52,030 nt of DNA from SKVR01 sp037441525 (GCA_037441525.1 JBBISA010000026.1:1-52030); one strand, 5' to 3'. Shown: positions 24,408 to 32,692, counted from the stretch's first letter. Notes: generated by a model not told the origin, from the letters alone. Numbers and translations are program-made.

Positions 24408-26519
24408 TTAAAATCTTTCGTAGTCATCATCGCGAGTATGACCCAAATCAATATTAACCCCTTTGGGTTTTATTGCGGCAGCAGATTTCCTTGAAGGTGC
24501 AACCTTTGCTTTGCTTGCTGCCGGTTTAGTCTGGGCTTGCAGGTGTGCAGGGGCGGGTATATGGCTTTTCTCAAAATTGTAGTGGGCTGTTGCCTTTGAC
24601 CTTGCAGAAACGGTCTGTCTGTCAACTTTGAAGTAAGAAACCACTTCGAGGAGTTGATCTGCCTGGCTGGCTAATTCTTCACTACTGGTAGCCATTTCTT
24701 CAGAAGCAGCGGCATTTTGCTGGGTTATCTGGTTTAGCTGCTGAATGGCCGAATTTACCTGGTCGGCACCGGCATTTTGTTCAACACTTGCTGCAGCAAT
24801 TTCCTGCACAAGGCGTGCAGTTTTCTGGATATCGGGGACAATAGCGGCCAGTTTATTACCCGCTTCTTCTGAAATACTAACACCAAATTTTGAAAGTTTA
24901 TCAATTTCGGCAGCTGCTACCTGCGACCGCTCTGCGAGTTTACGTACTTCGGCGGCTACCACTGCAAAGCCTCGTCCATGTTCGCCGGCTCTGGCAGCTT
25001 CAACAGCTGCATTAAGTGCAAGAATATTGGTTTGCCTTGATATTTCGCCAATTATGCCTATTTTCTCAGCAATATCGCGCATGGCCACCATGGCCTGCTC
25101 GCTTGCTTTGCTGCTTTCTACAATGCCTATTTCAGCCTGCTTTGCTATTTTTTCGGTTTCGCGGCTGTTATCGGTGTTTTGCTGGATATTGGCAGCCATT
25201 TGTTCCATGGATGAACTGACCTGCTCGGCCGATGAAGCCTGCTCGGTGCTGCCCTGGCTCATTTGCTGCGCTGTGCCCGACATTTGCTGGCTGGCCGATG
25301 CAATATTATCCGAGCCCGTCATAACACTTCCAATTACATCGCGAAGCTTGGTAATCATCTGGTGCATGGCATTGGCCAGTTGCCCGATTTCATCCTTCTG
25401 ATCGAGCAGACCAGACTCAACAGTAACAGTAAGGTCGCCCGAGGCAATGGTTTGCGCTATAGCAACGCCACTGTTAATCCCTTTGGTGATAAGCCTGGTA
25501 ATTAAAAATCCAAGGATAAAGGCAATAACAATTCCTACAAGAATACCAATAATCATAAGTGTGTTGCTGGCACTTACAGCTGTATCACCCTCAGCAACCT
25601 CTTGATCAGCAATTTTATCATTAACCTGCTTTAATTGCACGAACAATTCCATGACGTTGTCATGGGCAGGGTTTGATTTATTTTCAATTACATCGCTCAT
25701 TTCCTTAAAAGCGTTAACTGCAGTTGTAGCCTCTCGGTTAATAACAGCAAAGTAATTGAAAACATTTTCGGCTGATGGAATCATTACCTCCAGGTAATGC
25801 CTGTAAGCAGCATCGCGGCTGCCCTGTTGTATCAACTGCTTAATGCGATGTACCGAAGCGTGGAAATTATCGTGATGGGCCATCATATCGCGCATATTGC
25901 GGTTGATTTCCTGATTACTTGTGCGGAAATTGGGCAACCATTGTCCAAAATTACAACGGGTAGGATCGTCGCCGCCATCGAAAGTTCTTAATCTTTGTAT
26001 GGAATTTACCGTTTGCACCTGCAACGCATAATGATCTTTCATGAATTGCTCAAGATCTTTGGTAGTTTGTACCGGATTGAGCAGGTCGGTAGCCATTAAG
26101 GCTGCGTGCAGTTTTTCTACCTGTTGTATATTAATATTTCGCCACTCTTCAATTGCCTTTGTTAACTGATTGAATATTGCTTCAATCTCGTTTGATTGCT
26201 CCACACCGGATAATAACTCCAGATTTCGGAGATATTCAGCCCTGTGTTTCTGAATATTTGCCAGTATGGTTTCGCGATGATGGCGGGTTAGCTGGTTATC
26301 GAGAAGTTGCAAATACCCTTTTTGAACCCTTTCGAGATTCGATTCCATTCCCGTAAGATATTGAAGCGTTGGCATTCTTTTATCGGTAACGTCAAAAAAT
26401 GAGTTGGAAACATTATTCAAGCCAATAAGCCCGATTACACCTATCACCACAGCGATCAGTACCACCAATAGAAAACCCGACAACACTTTGGTGCCGGTTT
26501 TTAAGTCTTTAAATCTCAT
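24408..26519 (-). CDS. Methyl-accepting chemotaxis protein with extracytoplasmic CZB-type zinc domain
   Basis: A 703-residue chemoreceptor: TM1 (about 10-32), an extracytoplasmic helical region (33-315), TM2 (about 317-342), HAMP (about 343-395), and a signalling domain with the conserved hairpin tip (EISRQTNILALNAAVEAARAGEHG; key segment LNAAVEAARAGE) near 515. The extracytoplasmic part matches the CZB pattern: H163-x2-L, C189-x-F-G-x-W, H216-x3-H220, the zinc ligands of this family. Most CZB receptors carry it in the cytoplasm. A variable linker leads to a C-terminal DYERF, fitting the CheR-docking pentapeptide. An AAAGGAGG Shine-Dalgarno precedes the start. It is the only receptor in the window. 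Zinc or hypochlorite/redox sensing is a family-based guess. Confidence 0.94.
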   Translation of the reverse strand: MRFKDLKTGTKVLSGFLLVVLIAVVIGVIGLIGLNNVSNSFFDVTDKRMPTLQYLTGMESNLERVQKGYLQLLDNQLTRHHRETILANIQKHRAEYLRNLELLSGVEQSNEIEAIFNQLTKAIEEWRNINIQQVEKLHAALMATDLLNPVQTTKDLEQFMKDHYALQVQTVNSIQRLRTFDGGDDPTRCNFGQWLPNFRTSNQEINRNMRDMMAHHDNFHASVHRIKQLIQQGSRDAAYRHYLEVMIPSAENVFNYFAVINREATTAVNAFKEMSDVIENKSNPAHDNVMELFVQLKQVNDKIADQEVAEGDTAVSASNTLMIIGILVGIVIAFILGFLITRLITKGINSGVAIAQTIASGDLTVTVESGLLDQKDEIGQLANAMHQMITKLRDVIGSVMTGSDNIASASQQMSGTAQQMSQGSTEQASSAEQVSSSMEQMAANIQQNTDNSRETEKIAKQAEIGIVESSKASEQAMVAMRDIAEKIGIIGEISRQTNILALNAAVEAARAGEHGRGFAVVAAEVRKLAERSQVAAAEIDKLSKFGVSISEEAGNKLAAIVPDIQKTARLVQEIAAASVEQNAGADQVNSAIQQLNQITQQNAAASEEMATSSEELASQADQLLEVVSYFKVDRQTVSARSKATAHYNFEKSHIPAPAHLQAQTKPAASKAKVAPSRKSAAAIKPKGVNIDLGHTRDDDYERF

Positions 26520-26523
26520 AGTT

Positions 26524-26531
26524 CCTCCTTT
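26524..26531 (-). promoter_or_regulatory. Strong Shine-Dalgarno of the MCP gene
   Basis: AAAGGAGG on the minus strand, 4 nt before the MCP ATG, is a near-perfect anti-16S match. I examined the sequence upstream of the other main genes by eye and found no comparable site, as expected for Bacteroidota. It fixes the MCP start at 26519. Confidence 0.75.
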
Positions 26532-26715
26532 GTTAAGTAAATTAATTTATTCCCAACAAAACAACCTTAATTTCATAAACCGATGCAGTAGGCTTATAAA
26601 ACCGGCCGTAAAATCATGTCAGGTTTTTTGGTTTGTTTGTGTTCACTTGCATATAATCAGCCATTTAATTATTGATTTTCAATTGGGTGTTGACAATATG
26701 GAATTTGTTTAAAAT

Positions 26716-27231
26716 TTAATTTTCGGCAAGGTCAGCTTTCGAATTATCCGTTGACTCTGTAACCATAACAAGCTCATCGGTTGAGAAAACCTTATCAACA
26801 TTGAGTACCATGATAAAAGTATCGTCCATTTTAACCATCCCATGCAGGTAATCTGGGTTGAATTTGCTGCCAATGGTAGGAGGCGCTTCAATGTCGGCTT
26901 TTGTAAGTTCAATAACTTCTTCAACAGAATCAACAAGAGCGCCAAGAGTAAGGGGTTCGCCTTCCATCATTACGTTGAGCACAATTATGCAGGTATCAAC
27001 CGTATCTTCTTTTGGCTTAAGGCCGAATTTAATACGGGTATCGAGTACCGGCAAAACGCTTCCCCTGAGGTTGATTACACCCCTCATATACGATGGTGAA
27101 CGGGGGACTTTGGTAATGGGTCGTAGTTCGAGAATTTCCAATACTTTACTAACATCGGCAGCAAACATTTCATCGCCCAGCTGGAACGACAGAAAGGATG
27201 TAAGGGTGCCACTGGCTTTAACTTCGTTCAT
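26716..27231 (-). CDS. cheW: Chemotaxis coupling protein CheW
   Basis: CheW links receptors to CheA in the array. The 171-residue protein has a single CheW domain (about 10-150) with the typical FQLGDEMFAADVSKVLEI start, the PRSPSYMRGVINLRGSVLPVLD core and the DTCIIVLNV strand, plus a 20-residue acidic tail. It starts 31 bp after CheA. The 196 bp to the MCP contain no gene and only the MCP ribosome binding site; I see no clear promoter there. Confidence 0.96.
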   Translation of the reverse strand: MNEVKASGTLTSFLSFQLGDEMFAADVSKVLEILELRPITKVPRSPSYMRGVINLRGSVLPVLDTRIKFGLKPKEDTVDTCIIVLNVMMEGEPLTLGALVDSVEEVIELTKADIEAPPTIGSKFNPDYLHGMVKMDDTFIMVLNVDKVFSTDELVMVTESTDNSKADLAEN

Positions 27232-27262
27232 AGGTATGACTTTTAATGATTAAGAATTTGGA

Positions 27263-29392
27263 TTAAATTACTTCAGTTTTTCTGGCAAAATTCTTATAGA
27301 ATTTTTCTCGTTTAAGCAATGTTTCCCTGTCGAATGTGCTTATAATTCGTGTTGGGTCGAGCACAAGGGCAATGGTGCCATCGCCCAGAATCGTAGCTCC
27401 TGAAATAATCTCGATATCTTTAAACAACCGGCCAAGAGGTTTCAGAACAGCCTGGTATTCGCCCAGCACCACATCAACCGACAAACCAACTTTAAAGTCT
27501 TCGTGGTTTACCTGTATGACCTGTTGAAGGTGGGGTAAATTATCGCTTATATCGAACTCGGTCCGAAGGTTTATAAAAGGTACCTGCTTACCATCGAGGA
27601 CAAGTTTGTTGTTGAACGCCTTGTCAATTTCAGATTGGTCAGTTTCGAAACACTTATCGACTGACGACAAGGGGAGCACAAAATGGGTCTTATCTATTTT
27701 AACCAGAAGACCGTCGATAATGGAAAGGGTGAGTGGCAATTTGATGGTAATGGTTGTTCCAACACCCAGTTGCGATTCAATTTCTACATCGCCTCTGATG
27801 TCAGATATTTTTTTCACCACCACATCCAATCCAACTCCTCTGCCTGAAACTTCGGTTATTTTTGCTGCGGTAGAAAAGCCGGGAAGGAAGACAAGATTGA
27901 GCAACTCTTTATAGGAAAGATTTGCATCGGCCGAAATAAAGCCTCGTGATATGGCTTTTTGTCTGATTTTCTCTACATCAATGCCCCGGCCATCATCTTT
28001 TATCTGGATGAAAACGTTGGTGCCGGAGTAGAAAGCTCTCAATACAATTTTGCCCTGCCTGGGTTTCCCCTTCCGAAGTCTTTCATCGGCAAATTCAATC
28101 CCATGGTCAATGGCATTTCGGAAAATATGCATCAGGGGGTCAGTAAGGCCTTCAATAATACTCTTATCGAGTTCGGTTTCGGTACCTTCGGCAACAAACA
28201 GAATTTCCTTGTCGAGTTCGATGGAAAGGTCGCGAACCAATCGTTTAAACCTTATCATGATTGTTTCGATGGGTATAAGGCAGATTTCAAAGGTATTGTC
28301 GCGCAGTTGGCGCGATATTTTCTCGATATTTTCTGCAATGGAGATTAGCTCGGGATTGTTTTGGTTTTCGGCAAATAGACTCAGGCTGGCCTGCGTTGTT
28401 ACGAGCTCGCTAACCAGGTTCATTAAATGGTCGAGTTTATCAGATGAAACCCTAATGTTGCTTATGCTGGTTTTTTTAATCTGGGCAGTGTCGTTCTCTT
28501 TTAATATCAGAGCATCATCAATAATTGGATCAAAACGGGTAATTTCGTCGACAAAGTTTTCAAGTTTTTTAATATCGGTATCACCTTCATGGTCAATAAT
28601 TGTATCAATACCATTTATAAAAGTGGTGCGCGATAATAGATTGTCATCAGCAACCCTGAAGATGGTTACATCGCAAACTTCATCCACAAAAATGAACACG
28701 TCGCGGATATCGTCAACAGTTTTGCCGGTAGCCAGAAATACTTCCCAGTAAACAAAGCATTTTTCAGCATCGAGTTGATCAACCGAAGGAAGTTTGTTGT
28801 ATTTAACAAAGGCTTTGCAATGTCCCAGGGTATGCAGTTCGTCAATCAACAACAACGGATTGGTGCCATTTCTGAAAATTTTACCATGGGGTTTCACTAC
28901 CACCAGATAGGTGGGTACGCTTTCAAAAACAATAGCTTTTTCTGATGATGCATCCACTGCGAAACCTGGTTGATGACTGCCTGCAGATTTATGATTTTCA
29001 TTTGATGGGCCAATACTGTTTTTTATTACCCGATGTATTCGATCTAAAAGAATGGTATGATTCTTTTTATCAGCTTTGTTCATTTCTTCACCACTTTCGA
29101 GAAGGGCCTTGAGATGGTCAACCGATGCCAGGGTAATATCAAGAATTTCGCGCGACACCTTCAGTTCCTCATTGCGGATAAGGTCATAAACAGTTTCAAG
29201 CTCGTGGGTAAATGCATCCATTTTATCAAAACCAAACATAGCGCTGCCTCCTTTAAGGGAGTGCATTACCCTGAAAACCTCTTCGATAATTTTTTTATCG
29301 TCCGGATTCTCTTCAAGCACCAAAAGAACGTCTTCGAGCTTAGTAATAAGTTCGCTGGCCTCTTCGATAAATTTCTTTTTAAACTGTTCCAT
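27263..29392 (-). CDS. cheA: Chemotaxis histidine kinase CheA
   Basis: The central chemosensory kinase, 709 residues. P1 is an HPt with phosphoacceptor His44 (FRVMHSLKGGS). A middle region (about 150-320) has a P2-like segment (TYLVVVKPHGKIFRNGTNPLLLIDELHTLG region; key motif NPLLLIDEL) for CheY/CheB docking. The P3 dimerisation helices (about 325-385), the P4 ATPase (HIFRNAIDHGIE, DDGRGID, GRGVGLDVV) and the P5 CheW-like domain (about 560-700) follow. All catalytic boxes are present. The start overlaps the stop of the upstream cheY as TAATG, so translation is probably coupled. It should phosphorylate the two tandem CheYs and CheB. Confidence 0.97.
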   Translation of the reverse strand: MEQFKKKFIEEASELITKLEDVLLVLEENPDDKKIIEEVFRVMHSLKGGSAMFGFDKMDAFTHELETVYDLIRNEELKVSREILDITLASVDHLKALLESGEEMNKADKKNHTILLDRIHRVIKNSIGPSNENHKSAGSHQPGFAVDASSEKAIVFESVPTYLVVVKPHGKIFRNGTNPLLLIDELHTLGHCKAFVKYNKLPSVDQLDAEKCFVYWEVFLATGKTVDDIRDVFIFVDEVCDVTIFRVADDNLLSRTTFINGIDTIIDHEGDTDIKKLENFVDEITRFDPIIDDALILKENDTAQIKKTSISNIRVSSDKLDHLMNLVSELVTTQASLSLFAENQNNPELISIAENIEKISRQLRDNTFEICLIPIETIMIRFKRLVRDLSIELDKEILFVAEGTETELDKSIIEGLTDPLMHIFRNAIDHGIEFADERLRKGKPRQGKIVLRAFYSGTNVFIQIKDDGRGIDVEKIRQKAISRGFISADANLSYKELLNLVFLPGFSTAAKITEVSGRGVGLDVVVKKISDIRGDVEIESQLGVGTTITIKLPLTLSIIDGLLVKIDKTHFVLPLSSVDKCFETDQSEIDKAFNNKLVLDGKQVPFINLRTEFDISDNLPHLQQVIQVNHEDFKVGLSVDVVLGEYQAVLKPLGRLFKDIEIISGATILGDGTIALVLDPTRIISTFDRETLLKREKFYKNFARKTEVI

Positions 29393-29757
29393 TATCTTAC
29401 AACTTTACTGATTGCGGCAAGCAGTTTTTCGGGCACAAAGGGTTTTACTATCCAACCTGTGGCACCGGCATCGCGGGCTTCGTTTTTCTTTGACTGTTGC
29501 GATTCTGTTGTAAGAAACAAAATGGGTACAAACTTGTAGTCTTCACGGTTTCTTATCTCCTTGATGAAGGTAATTCCGTCCATAACGGGCATGTGAAGGT
29601 CAGTCACCACAAGGTCGATTTTATCGCCATTGAAATACTTTAGGGCATCCTGGCCATCGATTGCAGATAAAACTTTATGGCCCGCATTAACCAGGGTAAA
29701 TCCCACAACTTCCCTGATACTTTCTGAATCATCAACAATTACAATAGTTTTTTCCAT
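29392..29757 (-). CDS. cheY: CheY-type response regulator, copy 1
   Basis: A 121-residue single receiver with acidic residues Asp9/Asp10, phosphoacceptor Asp53 (VVTDLHMPVMDG), Thr in FLTTES and Lys105 (IVKPF). It has no output domain. It is directly coupled to cheA by a TAATG overlap and is a close paralogue of the receiver gene just upstream (29837-30202). Such paired CheYs often divide labour, one being the output and the other a phosphate sink; which is which cannot be told here. Confidence 0.95.
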   Translation of the reverse strand: MEKTIVIVDDSESIREVVGFTLVNAGHKVLSAIDGQDALKYFNGDKIDLVVTDLHMPVMDGITFIKEIRNREDYKFVPILFLTTESQQSKKNEARDAGATGWIVKPFVPEKLLAAISKVVR

Positions 29758-29836
29758 TTTTCTGAGTAATTAAAATCCTGTTTTGGGATAGAAGCTTTCT
29801 ATAAAAAGTTGCTGGTATTTCTAACCTTTGTGGTTA

Positions 29837-30202
29837 TTATTTAATGATTTTGGCAATAGCAGAAATCAGTTTATCCGACATAAATGGTTTAATAATCCAT
29901 CCGGTTGCCCCAGCCGCGCGCGCTTCATTCTTAATGGTTTGCTGCGATTCTGTGGTCAGGTACAAAATGGGCGTATATTTATACTCATCCATTTTTCTTA
30001 CTTCTTTAATAAGTGCGATTCCATCCATATTAGGCATGTGAAGGTCGGTAAGAATAAGATCGAACTTTTTGCCATAAAGGAGATGCAGGGCATCCAACCC
30101 ATCAACAGCGGCTACGACTTTGTATCCGGCATTTTCGAGGGTGAAAATGAGCACCTCTCTGATGCTTTCCGAATCGTCAACAATCAAAATAGTCTTCTCC
30201 AT
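29837..30202 (-). CDS. CheY-type response regulator, copy 2
   Basis: A 121-residue single receiver, alignable end to end without gaps with copy 1 and identical at well over half of its positions (shared DDSESIRE, TDLHMP, TTESQQ, AGATGWI). The phosphoacceptor Asp, the acidic pair, the Thr and the Lys are all present. The differences cluster in helix 1, helix 2 and the alpha4-beta5 face, where partner binding usually lies. It is separated from copy 1 by 79 bp and from the STAS gene by 50 bp. The arrangement points to a local tandem duplication followed by divergence. Confidence 0.95.
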   Translation of the reverse strand: MEKTILIVDDSESIREVLIFTLENAGYKVVAAVDGLDALHLLYGKKFDLILTDLHMPNMDGIALIKEVRKMDEYKYTPILYLTTESQQTIKNEARAAGATGWIIKPFMSDKLISAIAKIIK

Positions 30203-30252
30203 TTTTTGCTAATGTTCAATCAACTATTATTGCTTTGGGTTAGCTGAAATAT

Positions 30253-30570
30253 TTATTTAATGGGGTATGCAATGCCTGCATTGGCAAGAAGTGTCTTCAA
30301 ATCATAGGGAAGGTCCATCATTATCCTGAGGTTTTTACCCTCATCCTGGATGCTTTTGCGGTAGGATTCAACAATCTGAAGAAAAGAAACGTCTATGCCA
30401 GAAACATCCTTTGCCATAATTTCAACATCTTTTACTTCAGCCTGTTGGCACTGAAGAGTTGATTTGATCTCTTTAGCATTTTGCAGGGTCAGGTAACCGG
30501 AAAAAGTAATCTTCATTTTTTTTCCGTTACTATCCTCGGTCAGGTCGGATTTAAATGTAAAGTTTTGCAT
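30253..30570 (-). CDS. STAS-domain protein
   Basis: A 105-residue single STAS domain (sulfate transporter/anti-sigma antagonist fold): beta strands around KMKITFSGYLTLQNAKEI, then a DVSGIDVSFLQIVESY segment at the position where anti-sigma antagonists carry their phosphorylated Ser/Thr, and a C-terminal helix (about 90-105). The Ser in DVSG and the Ser in DVSF are both candidate regulatory sites. In a chemosensory cluster such a protein could be an output or partner-switch component, but no Ser kinase or PP2C phosphatase gene is present in the window. It lies between the CheZ-like gene and CheY copy 2. Confidence 0.85.
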   Translation of the reverse strand: MQNFTFKSDLTEDSNGKKMKITFSGYLTLQNAKEIKSTLQCQQAEVKDVEIMAKDVSGIDVSFLQIVESYRKSIQDEGKNLRIMMDLPYDLKTLLANAGIAYPIK

Positions 30571-30631
30571 TTTCTGTCTTTTTTTTGATGTAAAAAATTC
30601 GATTACGGTGCTGCTATAATTTTGTTGTTTT

Positions 30632-32479
30632 CTAGAAAAATTCTACATCATTCCCTTCCATGTTAGGGCGGAGATCTTCGGTGTCGATAGCCATTTGCCA
30701 TAAGGATTGGGTGTTTCCCGATTTTTTGAGGCTTTGGTTGTGAATAATCCTTTCCGACTTCATGGTATAATATTTTTCAATCTGTCTCAGGCCTTTCTGC
30801 TGCTGTTCGATATCGGTAAAGGCCATGCCCTTGTCTCTGAGCAGGTTGTTTATATTGTCAAATTTGCCCACAATGTCATCAATAGCCTGCTCAAAAAAAT
30901 CGTAATATTTTACGTTGGCTACAACCTGTTTGCTGTCGTGTTCAATTTCCTTGCTTTTATCCATCACTTCCTGCTGAATTTCTTCGAGGAATACAAGGTT
31001 ACTTACCAGTTCCCAAAAATTGGCTTCGGCCACCCCCAGATGAAGTTCTATCTGGCTGGTGCCTTTTCTTTCGCTTGTATATTGTGCATTGGAGCGTATA
31101 TAGCTATTGAGTTGTCCTATTGTGTTGTTGAAAAGAGTTCTGATTTTGTTTTTTTCAAAATGGTTGTCGGCATATAGTTTCAAAATTTGTTGTGCCTGCG
31201 ATGCTGTTTCCTGTTCTTCGCTTACCAAAAGTTTAGCAAAACTTATCTTGTCGATGATCGATTGTTCAATAGAATTTTCAATCATTTCAAGATCGCGGAA
31301 CTTGTCAAATAAATCGTTGACAATTCGTTGAATAAGAGCAACATCATTGGTGAGCTCCTTATATTTGTTAAGGGAGGTTTTGTTGTCGGCAATAATTTTT
31401 TCGAACATTTTGCTCATTCTTTCGCGCGAAACACTTCGGCCTTTATGTTCAAAAACACTCATTCCTTTGTAAATACGGGCAAGTGCAGTCATATCCTGTC
31501 CAATTTCTATCATTTTCTTGCTAATATGGTTGATAGAATTCTGGTAGTCTTTATTGGTGTGAAGCAATTGGGCAGTTTGAATTTCAATAATCTGCGGGAT
31601 TTGCAAAAAGAAAGGATTGGTTTTGGCGTTGCCCGGGATGTTTAAGTTGCCCGAACTATCGTTTATCTGACCAATAATAAGCTTGTGAGTTTGCTGTATA
31701 TGTTCCATCTTCTGCCTGATAATGTCATGGTATTGAAGATTGGTGATAATACTTCCCACGCTGCTTTTGCAGTTTTGTGCTATTTTTTCAATATTTATGC
31801 GCTGAGCCTGTGTTTCGAGATTATGCTTTTCAATGGTTTCAAAATCGTCTTTCAGCAACTCAAGTTTGTTGAGTATGTCATTAAAAAGCAATTCCTTAAG
31901 GTTTCCAATATCCTGATAAAGAGTTTTAACATGCTTAAGTATCACATAAATATTTTCTTCGAAAACAGGGCAGCTTTCCTTAACTTTATTGATAACTGCT
32001 TCTATCCTGGACGATTCGGTTTCGGAAAAGTTTTTCAGACAGCGATCGTAAAGGTTATTGGTAAGTTTAATATTGGAGAGTAACAGCTTAAGTGAAGCCA
32101 GATTTTGTCTGAAATTATTGATGGGGACAAACATAAGGCTAAAATTTGCCATAATGAGTTCAAGAATATCAAGGTTGTTGTTTATTTCAACTTCAAAAGC
32201 CTTAATTTCATGCTGCAATTCAAAAAACCGCCCTTTGATTGCTTCCAGGTTTTTAAGATTGCCCTGCCGGCCAATTTTATCAAAGGCAATATTTACGTTT
32301 TCGGTAATGTAATTTGCTTTCTGGTAGTTTTGTTTGAGTGTTTTGTTGAGCGACAAAAAATCATCGGAAGAGCACTGGTGCAATTCCAGAATCTTCTTGT
32401 CGATAGTAAGAAAGATGGTAAGCACCTGGTTCAAAACATCCAGATCAGTGTTTTTCTCTGCTCTCTCTCTAATTTTCAT
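30632..32479 (-). CDS. Large coiled-coil protein with two CheZ-like DxxxQ motifs; candidate CheY-P phosphatase
   Basis: A 615-residue, almost wholly helical soluble protein that I cannot assign to a named family. Two segments resemble the CheZ active-site helix (QDFQDLTGQ, with D143 and Q147 in E. coli). They are NLQYHDIIRQKMEHI with Asp252/Gln256, and VKYYDFFEQAIDDIV with Asp527/Gln531. In both, an aromatic residue precedes the Asp and an amphipathic helix follows. They are 275 residues apart, consistent with an internal duplication of two helical-hairpin halves. It is probably the first gene of the cluster, upstream of STAS and the two CheYs, and no CheC, CheX or standard CheZ gene is present. 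I infer CheY-phosphate phosphatase activity. Alternatives are a coiled-coil scaffold or a soluble receptor-like protein. Confidence 0.7.
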   Translation of the reverse strand: MKIRERAEKNTDLDVLNQVLTIFLTIDKKILELHQCSSDDFLSLNKTLKQNYQKANYITENVNIAFDKIGRQGNLKNLEAIKGRFFELQHEIKAFEVEINNNLDILELIMANFSLMFVPINNFRQNLASLKLLLSNIKLTNNLYDRCLKNFSETESSRIEAVINKVKESCPVFEENIYVILKHVKTLYQDIGNLKELLFNDILNKLELLKDDFETIEKHNLETQAQRINIEKIAQNCKSSVGSIITNLQYHDIIRQKMEHIQQTHKLIIGQINDSSGNLNIPGNAKTNPFFLQIPQIIEIQTAQLLHTNKDYQNSINHISKKMIEIGQDMTALARIYKGMSVFEHKGRSVSRERMSKMFEKIIADNKTSLNKYKELTNDVALIQRIVNDLFDKFRDLEMIENSIEQSIIDKISFAKLLVSEEQETASQAQQILKLYADNHFEKNKIRTLFNNTIGQLNSYIRSNAQYTSERKGTSQIELHLGVAEANFWELVSNLVFLEEIQQEVMDKSKEIEHDSKQVVANVKYYDFFEQAIDDIVGKFDNINNLLRDKGMAFTDIEQQQKGLRQIEKYYTMKSERIIHNQSLKKSGNTQSLWQMAIDTEDLRPNMEGNDVEFF

Positions 32480-32598
32480 CCGTAAATAATTTGTTTTAAA
32501 TGGTTTGACAGCCTGTTCGGTGGCTACGGGTAGACTCGTATGATGAATTTTCGATTCGCTGAGCCCGGAAACCCGTTGCTTCCGTTTGTGTGTTTAAG

Positions 32599-32652
32599 GG
32601 TTCATGCTTGTTTTATAATTGTTTATTTGGTATGGGTAATACCCTATGAACC
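32599..32652 (-). other. Nested inverted repeats upstream of the CheZ-like gene
   Basis: Arms GGTTCAT (32599-32605) and ATGAACC (32646-32652) enclose a second palindrome GGTAT-GGGTA-ATACC (32629-32643). If transcribed from upstream it could be a leader structure or the terminator of the small frame at 32693-32875. No T-run follows, so a terminator role is doubtful. Confidence 0.35.
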
Positions 32653-32692
32653 AGGTCAATTTTCCAGGGTTAGTAATATACTATCAACCAGG

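Noticed and set aside
28050..28751. 233-aa plus-strand open frame (and similar ones at 24745-25401 and 21744-22346)
   Set aside because: Ser/Ile/Thr-rich shadows opposite cheA, the MCP and the hybrid kinase. Such composition is typical of reverse-complemented acidic coiled-coil or ATPase coding DNA.
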